From contig VXBM01001018.1 in the NCBI GenBank assembly GCA_013400155.1, forward strand, positions 112,770-176,769: a stretch of DNA of 64,000 nucleotides, written 5' to 3'. A model generated the notes under the pieces. That model had not been told where the DNA came from. It made no database searches and saw only the letters and a program-made list of their open reading frames with translations. The position numbers and the translations under genes were made by a program. The stretch's first letter is position 1; the number at the start of each line of letters is the position of its first letter. This document shows, piece after piece, positions 1-12,100 of the stretch. This DNA comes from Helopsaltes ochotensis. Lineage: Eukaryota; Chordata; Aves; Passeriformes; Locustellidae.

Positions 1-82
1 AGACATGAAGAGATCCTTTTTCTCAACTGTAACAAGTGAAGACTGCCTTCATGGTAGAAGGGCAAAGAGCAGTTATACATAC

Positions 83-160
83 ACTGATAACTAACTACCC
101 ATTTTCCTCCTGCAATGCCCAGGAAATACTTCAGTGTCCGTTCACACACCAGCTCCTCAT
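83..160 (-). CDS. BRCA1: BRCA1 exon 18 (BRCT 1)
   Basis: 78 nt, exactly the human length. Encodes DEELVCERTLKYF and GGKWVVSY. GTATGT donor. The last BRCA1 exon in the window; the following exons lie off the left edge. Confidence 0.95.
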
Positions 161-3100
161 CTGCAGAGCAAACAACAGGAAGAGCTCTTTTAGTTTTGCC
201 ATTAGCAAAAAGCACAGGTCAGGGTATTTGTATGTAAAAATTGCAGCAGCAAAATATCAAAGCTATACAAAGGTTCCAAAAATCCATTGTCATGATCCTA
301 CTAAGCTGAAGGACATGAGCAGAAACTCATCACAAGTACCACTCGTGAGCCCTCTGTTAACTAATCAATAAAGAGCCAAGAAAAAGCAAGAGTTCTTTGG
401 GAACTATCTTTGTTTCTTTTTGGTTGGTTTTGAACTACTTCACACTAGTGTGCTGTCAACACCTGAAAATTAACCAAGCAGCTGGAGAAACAAATATCAA
501 GTAACAATAACACAAGGGAAAACTGCCCTCACACTGGTTCTGTGAAACAGAATGAGAAAACTCACAAGCTTAAACAAAAAACTTATAAGAGAGAGAACAA
601 TCGATACCTTTTCCTCAAACTTATTAAATTTATTGCTGACCTGTCTGCTTGTTGTTTAAACTAGAGGTAAAATTCTACATGGTCTGTCAATGGAGGATTG
701 GTCCCCTAGCTCCCAACAAACCTGTTTTCATGATGACATGGCTTGTTCCTTCAGTAATGTGATTAGATAAAGTGCTCTGAGTTTTTTTCACAAACTTCTG
801 GACCACCAACTGAAAAGTAGTTAAGAAAATAATAGTTAGCAAGAGTTTTAAACCCCCCAACAGCCCCAATTTGTAGAAGCGTGACAGTTACTTTAAAGTA
901 ACAGTTTTATGTGTTGGCACACAGAATGTACATTTCCTTAAGTTAGTTTTGGCACCATTCAACAAACAGAGTGAAGTAATGCAGAGCTCTTGGTGTGTGT
1001 TTTATAACCCAAAAGCCAAATCCTTCTGGAAACTGAGTGCAGAAAAGATTTATTAGCAACTCAGAATTACTGCCTAGAGAAATGCTCACAATGGATCAGA
1101 AGTTGGGTAAAGCAGCATCGTCTGAGAATACTACCTGAATTAAACCCCCACACAGCCCCTACCAGCCCCAAGGCTCTCTCCAGGTCCTCTGGCTTTGGAA
1201 TCCTGTGTTTTCTCCCCAGACATTAAGGATTTTGTTTAAAAAGCTCAAATTTCACTAAGCCTAACAGTGCCATTCCAGGCAGCATTCTCACAGTTTTAGG
1301 AGTGATAAAGTTTGACTTAGGTTGCTACATTACTCACCTGCAATTCCTGCAAGATGAGTTTTATTATACTTGGAGATCTGTCTACTGAGGACTGTAGTGG
1401 TAATCAGGAATTATTAACTAGTGATCTCAAAATTCTGAAATTTACTTACGTGCTCGCTGTGATTCAGACCTGATGCCACGATTGACATTTTGTTCCTCTT
1501 GGTCACAACTGGAGTTGCAGCGTTTTCTTTCCCAGTTACATTGTGCAGGACAGGTACAGGAAAACATTCACTTGTCTTTAATTTGTGTCCTGGGCCACAG
1601 CTTTTATCAGTGTTCTGAGCTACAACAGGCCCATCTGGGGCTTCTGCAGTTTGAGGGGTAAAAAGCCTCACAGAGGAAGAAGAGTTATCTGTAACCTGGG
1701 TCACATTTCCAAAAAGATCTGCTGAGCCAGATGCACTGTTTTGCCTGGTCCCAGATTGCTGCTCCTCTGCATTTTCTGAAGAAAGAGCAAAATTACTTCT
1801 TGAGAAAACTGCATCTCTTTCTTGTAGTCATGGTAGAAGGTTGTAGCTCTCTCTTTTAGGGTTCAATTCTGCAGTTACTTCCTCTCCTTATGTGTTTATT
1901 ACATCATCTCTGACTCCATCATTACTTTTTCCTGATCTATAGGCAAGACACTAGAATACCTGTGGAACTTTTAGCAGCTTATTTGACAAAGTGTCTGAAT
2001 TTAGAGGTGAGACAGAAAAACTCCTATCACTGTCAAAATGCTGTCACACCCCATTTGATGGGCAGCCATGCAGCTGAGCTACCAAACAAAGCAGTAACAC
2101 CTTTTTAAAATTACCAAGAACATACAAATTAAAATCCTTGATTTACAGGAAAAAGTTCTATCTTGCTGATATGTAGAAACATGAAAAGAACAGGAGAAAA
2201 CCACCAGAAATCAAAATGCACTGGGTTTCTCTTAAATGTTACCTGCTTCAAGCTGACACTGCCTCTGTTCTTGCACTGTTTCCTGCACAGGTTTTGTCTT
2301 TTCAGAGGGAGTTTTGTTCTTTAGAACACTGTCACTCTCAGGGCCTTTCTCCAGATCTGATCTCTTTCTTAAAGAGGACTTAGAAGATGGAAGCAACAAT
2401 TCTGGAGACCTTGAGAGAGGGAAATTGATTTTAATACCCTTTTCACACTTATAAGAAAAATGTTGCAACAGTGAAACTGTTGTAATTTCCCAGAAGCTCA
2501 GAGATACTTAAGATTTTTTTCAATAAAAATTTAGAAATAAACATAAAAACCCCAAAACTCCAAACAAAACCACTGACCTGTTTTTTTCTTCTCTCTTTTG
2601 ATCTGTTTCAAATGCTCCTTCAGTACTGGAATGTGGCAGCTCCTTGTGGACAGGTAAACCCTCACAGTTCTGACTTCCATTCTGCTTTAACACTGCTTCA
2701 AGTGCAGCCATTTCTTGCTGAAGTTTTTTCAGGCTATTTTGCATAGCATTCTTTTGCTGCAAAGGAGGCACAAGAATGCCAACATAAGCAAACTCAGTAT
2801 TAATTTCTTTAACAAAGACTTGAAAATTAGAAAAAAGAAAAATAGTTTTGAATTAAGTTTTTGCTATGTGTTCAGAAGGTGATTGTGGTGCTTTTGTTGT
2901 AACAAATAGTGCACACATCCCACATCAGAAGCAAAACCACACACCCATTTTGTCAATCATGTTATTTCAGTTTAGATGTCTCAGAGTTCAATCAATCAGA
3001 AAACAAAAGAACTCCTGCATAAATTTATTGTAAAGTAATTTTCAATTACTTTACAACTTGAAGTTTGAACTCCATTAGTAGCTCAATCCATGATGTTCAT

Positions 3101-6100
3101 TATTAAATTTAAATTGAGTCCTCATTTTCCACTGTTACTAAAAGCCCCAAAGATCATTTAAAGGATTAAAACATTTCATAATATTCTTCCTTATGTTCCC
3201 CATCAAAAACTACATTACATGATTAAAAACATGCATAAGAATAGCTCAGGGTTTCAAAGGAGCTTTTTAAAAACCCAAACCCCTCACCTTACATGATGAA
3301 GCAATTTCCACAGGACTGAATATTCCATTTGTAGCTCCAGCACTGGCACCGTGTGGAGCATCTTTGCTACTGAAGCCATGAAAGCAAACCCCCAGGCAAA
3401 CAGAAAACCATCAGCACACCACAACCCCAAATCCCCCACCCACACTGCCACTAATCCATTCAGCACAGGCACATCCCAGTATCTCCATCCATGAAGGCAG
3501 AGCAGGAAGGAATGTCCTGCCAGCTGACTACATTTTACACTGATGCTGTAAACAGAAGAAGCACTTACTAAGCACAAAAATTAAATTCACTTTTTTTTGG
3601 ACCCCCATAGGGCTGATAATGCTGAGGAGAGAGCTGGCATAAGACTTACCTTAAAGTCATATAGGACAAAGAAAAACCCCAAAGCAAAACAAAAAACCCA
3701 AGCCCCAAACCCTCAACTGAACCTACAGCCCAAATCACCCAACACAAAGTCAGGCCACTGAGCAGCATTCAGGATTTTAACAGCAGACAAAAAATACATT
3801 GCTAGACACACCTGTCATTAGACACTGCCTGTTGGGAATTGCAGCTGTAATATACTAATATGGAATTATTTGATTTAATCTTTACACAGAAAAGACAAAT
3901 CTCTGTGCTTCTAAATTGTAACAAATCTAATCCTTATCACCATATCCTTATAAATTCCTATCATTAAAGCTTTTTAATACAGGGAACTGACATTTCCAGC
4001 ATTGGCCAAATGTGGAGATGCATTAATTAGCATCTCCCACAATTAAGCCCTGTAATGAATAACACATAACGAGCTGTGGTCATTGCAGTGTAACGTCATC
4101 AGGAAAGGAAAAGTTGGACAAATAATAGCATAGAAGCAGCTCTGCAGTTCTTCATTAATTATGCTTTTGGAAGTAATTTAGTGACAAAGAATTACGATGA
4201 AAGAAGTTTTCCACTGTATTGACTTCACAGCTTTCATGTGCTTGCTGATCTCCTGGAATGCAAGCTGCCTCTAGCATTCAGTGCATAAACTCACCTGTGT
4301 AGTGAGGATTTCAGCCTGAGAGAATGGCCCACAGGAATCTTCTACAAGACTTACTTCACTGTCATATCCAGATGCTTCACCTTGAAGAAGGTAGAAAAAA
4401 ACCCTCCCTGGGTTAAAGAAAAAACCTCACCAAACAACAACAAACCAACCAGCATTATCCATCAGCTCTTAGCATGTAGAGGTTTTAGAGAACTAATAAT
4501 ACTGAAGTGACACGTTCTGAAAATGTTGAAGTTAGAAGGACAGATCTCCTTTAAGTGAACATTTCAAAGAATACCGTGTCACACATATGACAAAGTGATT
4601 TCAGTGTTTCACCAGGGATGAAAGAGTCCTAAACATTTACAAAGGCCATAAAGATGGCAAAATATTCTCTACAAAATTCTACAGCCAATTTCAACAAACA
4701 TTTCATCTGGGGAAAAAGCCTGGATAGGCTGTGAAATTTTGCTGACAAAGAAGTATCGCATTGCAGTAAGAGAACCAGCATTTCCTCAAACATGAATTCC
4801 CATCAGTCAGTCTCTAGTGCCCAGCCTGTTCATTTGTGCTCTGAACAAAGAACACTGGAAGAAAATCATTTTCAGGAAATAAACCACTGAGGGTTTTTTG
4901 TTTGATTGTTTAAGGTTGATACATTCTTCTAGAAGAGCAAGCACCCCTTAAATACAGAATAAAGCATCCATGCAAACACCAAAAACTTTGGTGCAAGGAC
5001 ATTATAAACACAGCTGCAGAGAAAAAAAATCTTGGTTTGTACCTAGATTTGCTCCCATGTCTGGGTCTTTTTGGCATTCATCTTCAGCTGTCTTCAGCCC
5101 TCCACTACAATTCTGAGAAGTTTCTTTGCTGTCATCTACACTGCTCATTTGTTGGGACACATGAGCTTGTGGTAGATGTTTCTTCAGTTCTTGTGCTCCA
5201 TTAAGTGATTCTTCAGACATGTTGGACTGGGAAGAAAATAAGTTGACAGAGCATTCTGACTCCTGGCTTGGAGAAACACAGACATTACTTAGGGCAGCTT
5301 CAGGCACTTTCTGCACATTGTTGTCATCATTGCCCACAATGTGAGGCAACAGGCTGGGACTCACTGGACTCTCTACCACTGGAGACTCTACCACAGATGT
5401 CATTTGTTTATCAGTCTGCAAAGGTGTGCTTGCTGATTTGCTGAAGACTAATGTCTGAAAGCATGGCAAGTCTTCATCCTCACAGGACTCCTCATCTGAA
5501 GATGGCAGTTTCTGCACTCGTCTTCGAGACTTTCGAACACCTCGAGATCTTGGCTTAGAACTTGCATTTCTCTTGTGCAGTTCTTTTCCCAGGGCATTGT
5601 CACTTTTTGCAAAGACTGCAGATTGCTCTTTCCTATCAGTTTCACAGAAGCTGGCGTTCTCCTCAATATCAGTATCAGAGCACTGTAAGCCATTAGGGGT
5701 TTCAGGCAAACCTGTAAGATCACAATTCTCTCTAAGAGGTTCTTCCAGACCCCCTGCAGCTGAACACTTGGGCATTGCTGTGCTAAAGGTTTGGGCTGCT
5801 TGTTCTTCATTCCCCTTTACACATTTTCTTTCTCTTTTGCTACTTTTTGTCCTAGTGACTTCACAGCTGAACTCAGCAGGGCTTTGCTGACAAGTTACAG
5901 GACAAACCATTGATGTAGATTGAAAATGCAGAACTGGTCCTTTGCAATCAGTAACTTCAGTCTTTCCTGCCTGATTGCTTTCTGAACTGAGGCTGATTTC
6001 CTGGCCTGTGTTCAAATCATTTTGTCTGGAGTCATGCTTCTCTCTGTTACTGTGATCATTTTGGCTTCCATTATTTTTGATGAGATTCTGTCTCAACTCA

Positions 6101-9100
6101 CTTTCTATCCCTATCTCATTTGACACTGACTTTTCATTGCCCTGCTTCTCTTGTAGCAATCCATTTTTGTGCTCAGTCTGAGCAGTCCTTGCTCCTGCTG
6201 GTGTCAAAGTCCCTTCCTCTGCAGCCTGTGAAATGGCATTGCAGTACTCTCCTGCGCTGACAGCAAAGCAAGGCACAGGATCAACACGGGCAGACTCACA
6301 AGTCTTAAGCTTCTCTTTCTCAGAAATCCTGCTCAAGTTTTGAGCAGCTGCTTTCTCCTCTTGCAAGCCTTCTGGTGGTACTTGTTTGCTAGCCTTAGTT
6401 TCTCCCTGAGCAGCACGTGATAGATTTAAGGTTTCAGAAGCAGGATCTTCCACTGCACGTGCCTGCCTGGAAGGCTGAAAAAGGCTGAAGGACGAGCGCT
6501 TTGAATGCCTAAATATATTTCGCAGATACTGCGTGTCTAAGTCACTGTCCTCAGCTTCCTTAGTCAATTCCAGAACGTTTTTAGCCATCGGCAATTTTTC
6601 AGTTTTGAAGTCCCCTGGAACATTTTGTGAATCATGCGCACGCTCCTGGGGGAAAGCAGCAGGTGATTCAGTCTGGTGAGAAGGAGTTTGCCCAGCAGAC
6701 ACTGAAGGAAGTTGTAGGAGGAGAGGGCTACCTTGTATTTCACTGTCTTGAGAACTTGTACCAGGTGCAGTGGAATCACATTTTGAAGGCTGACATGAAG
6801 GATTGAATAGACTTTTTCCAGTTTCTGCAGTGTCAGAGAAATTCTTTAGACTAACCTGCATTTCATTTGCTTCCAGATCACCTCCCTCCAAATTAGTGAC
6901 TGGCCTGGAACTCAGCTCATCTTGAGGCTCACACAGGTCTTTGCATTCAGCAGAGTGAGTTGCCACATTCCTTTGGTCTCCAGAGACAGATCTTCCACAA
7001 TCACTGTTATTCTTTCTTGCTCCCTTTACTCCTTTCCTTGTTTGCTTTGTCATTTCTTCAGAAAGTAACTGAAGCCTTCTGCTGCGCCTGACTGGATTTT
7101 GCTCAGAATCAGCTTTCCTGGGCTCTCCACTGCTTGGGTAGCTATCAATCTGTGGCTCAGCTGGATCAGGGAAAACAGAGCTTCTATCCACTACTAATTC
7201 TAGAGCACACATAGTTCTACTAGAATGCCTGCATCTTTTTGCTGCAGAACTTTTTTTTTTGGTGCTTTTCTGATCACAGTTAAACAGTTCTGGCTCCCCA
7301 TCACAGTGCTTGGTAGTGACCTTCTCAGTAGCATTCTTCCAAGTGGACTCTCCTCCTTCCTCAGGTTCTGTTAGTGTATTATTTGCTCTATTCTGAGAGA
7401 GGTGACTCTCATTAACAGCAACACTTTCATCACATCTTTTCTTTTCAGCATCTCCAAGGCCCCGATTAACACTTTGAGGGCCCCCATCTGCCTCATCTGT
7501 ATCTTTTTTCTTGATGAAATCCTCAGGTTGCAGGACACTGGCACTTTTCCTCTTTCGTTTGAGTCTGTCTTTGCTGAGATTATTCAGGCACTTATCAGCA
7601 GCCACATCTTCCTTTCTCCTAGTAGGCAAAATGCCTCTCAAGGTAGAAGGGGGATTTGATTTCCTCCCTCTCACATACGTTTTTCCAAATATTTTGTCTT
7701 TGATGTTTTCTGCTGTTTGTTTTTTTGACCACTTCCTTTTTCCTTCCACTGCATTTTCCACGGAATCTACCATAGGGTCAGTCTTTTCTGAAATACAGGA
7801 CTCTTTATCTGATAAACACACATCTCCTTCACCTGAAACATCAGCTGATGCAGCAGATTCATCCAGGGAAGAACCAGAAGACAAAATCTCATTGCTTTTT
7901 GAAAACCATTCATTGACTTTCTGAATGCTCTGCTTCAGTTTCTTCTTGGAGACTTTATTCAGGGTGGCAGAGTGAAGTGTCTCTGGCTGAGGTAGCTTCT
8001 CCAGAGGAAGTTCTTTGTCATGGGAAGAGTCATTGTCAGGTTCATATGCCTCTACAGCTTCCACACTTTGTACATCAGCATCCGTTTCCTTGCTTTTATC
8101 CAGCCTGTTCTCTGAGCTGTCTTCTAAATCAAACTCTTGGTTTTCACTGTTGTACTGGGTTTGGTGTTCATCCATTTCTTCTGTGCTCTTAAAGAATGCT
8201 GTGTCCCCATTCACTGTGGGACTGGCACCACCTATTCTGTCACACTGCTCTGGGAGCAGGTCTCCAGAAAGAACATTTAAAGGAGAACTCTGGCATTCAG
8301 TCACGTTCACTTGGTCAGGTTTGGCACATTCAGCGATGCTCTGAGTGCTTTTCTTGCTCAAGCATTCCTTTGAGAAATCACTTTCACCTGTTAGATTTAT
8401 AGGTATAATAAATTATTAATCTCTATCTTATACACACAAGCACTATAAATAACAAACTTAATGGCTACTTTGTTTTAAAAGAACTGCTGTTATTTCCCCC
8501 TGACCAGAATATTACAGTGCACAAATCTCCCTCTAGAGAAAGGCAGAAAGATCATATTACATGTTCTACATTTTTACATGAATTACCAGCCAGTGCTTTT
8601 TCATGTGTAATATGGCTCATGTAGAATTAGAGTAGATTAAGTTTTGTACTTTGATCAAGTTACTTTTCTTCCTCTTTATTCCCATGCATAGAACATCCAC
8701 ATTTTAAGTATCTAAGTTAGAGGAATAATCTTGTATTAGCTGTAGGCATCAACTACATTATACAAGATTGCAAGCATACATATATACACACAATCATGTG
8801 AAATAAAAATGTTAACTTGTGATCTCTTTCAAGCTTAATCACCTTTGTCACCAAAATAACAACGCACCTATGACATCTGGTAGCGTTTTTTCTTTGGCAC
8901 ACAGCTTGTCAGGCTGTGCATTGCAGGAATTTTTATTTCCTTCCTCAGCACTCACAAGTTCTTCCAGCCTTACTTGAGAAGAAATCTGAACTGCTTCTTT
9001 GTCTTCAAACCTGTTGGGAAAGGAAATCTACTTTCATTACAGGTAAAACCATAACAGACAGAATAGAAGATGATATTTATTTTTCTCTTTTTGCTCTCTG

Positions 9101-12100
9101 AAATAGTTCCTGGAGAAGTCAAGCTGCATGATTGACACTCACCACAACCAGATCTCTTCAGAGTTTCTGCTATTTCTTTAAAAGATTCTCTCTTGCAATC
9201 CTGAATTCAGTATTTACTTTCTAAAGCAGTGCCTACTTTTGTATGGAAGATCTATGTCCGCAACAAAACATTTAGAAAACAGTTTTAAAGCATGTAATAT
9301 GGCAAACTGCTGGAATTCAGCTACCCATTCTATCCTAATGCCCTCAAAGTTGAAAACCATTTGTCAGCTAAGAAATACATCAGTCCTATGCTAAGACACT
9401 AGAACACAGGAAATGAGAATATTGAACTACTATCCTTAGAAAATATGAATTCCTTAATCACCTTTACTTACCCAGTTTTGCTTGCCTGTTTAAAAAACTC
9501 TTCAGACGATTCAGAGCCTGAAAACAAATAATCTGTTACTCTGGTTGGAATGATTCAGAGAAAGGTGACTTGCCAGATTCAGTGGGCATCATCACATACA
9601 TGCCTACTCCTTTCAAGAGCTAGATGCTTTCAACTCTTAGCAGATGAAATCAAGTTCAATTGTGAAGTATTTTACTTAATTATAATGATTTCTATGTAAA
9701 ACTATCTACATGGCTCCAACATAAAACTGTGTTTAAATACCAGTGACTGGTAGCAGACTGGTAACTATGAACTAATTAGCTAAAAGTTAGTTTCTAATTT
9801 CTAAATTTATACACAGAACAGCTGCTAGCATTTAGAATTTTCAGCTGGAAGTCAGAGAACTATGTTCAAATATCTCTCACAGATCCCTTGATTCTGGCAG
9901 ATGCAATAAGGAAAAAAGTGAGGGAACAAACTGTACCCATTAAAGACTGCAATTCCTTCCCTGAAGGAACAGCATACCAAACAAGCTATGCATGGCATGT
10001 CTTGTTTCTCATAGCAGTCAACACCAGATAAAATTCTGAAAAGCTAGAGATAGCAAAAAAAGATTAATTTCTCAAATAGATTTCATTTTCATCTCAAGCA
10101 CTAGAGGCTTCAGAAAATGGTGGCTACCTTCAGCTCTAAGAGCATAATTTTTTGCACATCTGTAAACACCTCCTCTGGATCTTGTACACCAAGGCTTAAG
10201 GGTTCATTTTTTTGCATTATTTGCCATGATATAATAAATTATGTAAAAACCCCTTTTGAATTACCAACTTGAAATTGTCCATAATTTGTCCCTTTGTTGT
10301 CATTTTGGGTGTTAGGGAAAAATTAGTGTTTATAAAGACTTTGAACATAATCACCTTTCATTACTTTGCAAGCATTGTACATCAGATCAATTAGTGTGGG
10401 TTTACAACAAATCTTACCAAACTCTATATAAATACCCTTTTGAGGATCAGGTTTCTGGGGTTTGTTTCTTGGGCGACACATTTTGGCATCTGTAAGCTGA
10501 ATATTCACACTGGCCTCCTGCTGACAGGAAAATAGAAAGGAATAGTTATTTACAACAGTGGGGTATTAAAAAAAAATCAACATATTTAAACTTTAACTGA
10601 TATAAATACTTAGTTCACATGCACTGGTAGCTTCTATGCATAATACAATAGAAGTAATTTATCATATTGACATCAGTAATGAAATGTGTCAATAGAAACA
10701 ATGCATCATGCATTTAAACAGGTCAAATCATTAACAGTTTGATCTTACATTCTGTATTGTCAAACATTCTGTTCAGCATTAAGCAGATGAAAACAGAAAC
10801 AACAGGCATGGACAGTCACACACACACACAGCAATTACCCCAAGCTGAGTAATGCCTTATGAATCCTAAGACATAGTTATGATCTTACCCCTAAAAAGGT
10901 AAAAACCCTGCAAATAGTAAGGCAGCCTCATGAAACCAGCAGCTGGAACAAGTTTTCAATTCTAGTTCCAGTACCAGACTGTATTATGGCAAAATTATGT
11001 ATAAGTTCAGGTCATTTTATGCAAACATCTTTCTCAAGTAGGTTGAAGACAAAAATACATAATGTCCTTGCCCAGAATATCACTCAGATCAAACAACAGT
11101 ATGAGATCAACTCAAAATCTCCTACTTCATTCTTTTACGTATATGCACATATTCACATTCCAAATACATTTTTAAACAATCCACTAAAATAAAATGGGAA
11201 AAAACAGTTACCAAGGTGAGGTTTTCTTGTCCTTTTCCTTTAGCGCTTTTTCTCCTGTTTCTGAAGCCCTTACTTTGGATGACAGAACTTTCTTTACACA
11301 GGGACTCAGCAGCAGTGGCCTCCATGGATGTTATAGGTAAGTGATGACTCTTTAAAACTAAAAGATGTTATTAGGTTAAAAACAAAATAATTTTTTTTAC
11401 TCTGAATATGATTCTGTGCACTCTGTGCACTTAGTGCATATACAGCTAAAATACATTTATCCAAAAAAGAAATCTTATTGAATTCCTAGTCTGGTTATTC
11501 TTTCTGAGCACTCTTCAAGCAATAAGTAAGATCTTCATCCTGCCAACTAATTTTCTCAACCAATTTTGGTTATATAGATAATCTAACAAGAGCAGGATCT
11601 AATTCTAATTATTTTAGAATGTCTGAACAAGTTGTAAAGAATTAAAAAAACAAAGTCTATTTTTTATAGCAGAATATACAAACCACTACCATCTGCCCCC
11701 AACCACAGTTTCTAGTTTATCAAAATTTAAAGAGGCACATGTCTGACTTTCCAATACCCTAACAACACCCTTAACAAGGCACTGAGTCTAGAAAGGGGAA
11801 ATTTGGATTTCCTGAGGATCCATCTGAGTGGGATGAGTTAACAAACATGGCTACAGCACTGCTAATCCAGGCTCTGAGGCTGTTTAACAAATTGAAACTG
11901 CAAAGCTGGGCATAATCAAAAGCAGGATTTTTCCTCACAGTTACAGATTAAACATGATTTGATACACGTTCAGCCATGCTTCAGGAACTGAACATAAGAT
12001 TGGCTAGTGTCATCAAACACACACAGCAATCCTGTTAAAGAGGTTTTTTAAAGAAAATCTTGGAAATTTAATGGAACTTATGCTTCTACATCCATGAAAA

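Noticed and set aside
3284..3577. 97-residue minus-strand ORF between BRCA1 exons 12 and 13
   Set aside because: Not needed for phase, no BRCA1 similarity, no proper splice sites; intron sequence.
7511..7924. Plus-strand ORFs opposite the BRCA1 giant exon
   Set aside because: Antisense shadows of a well-supported coding exon; no similarity to known proteins.
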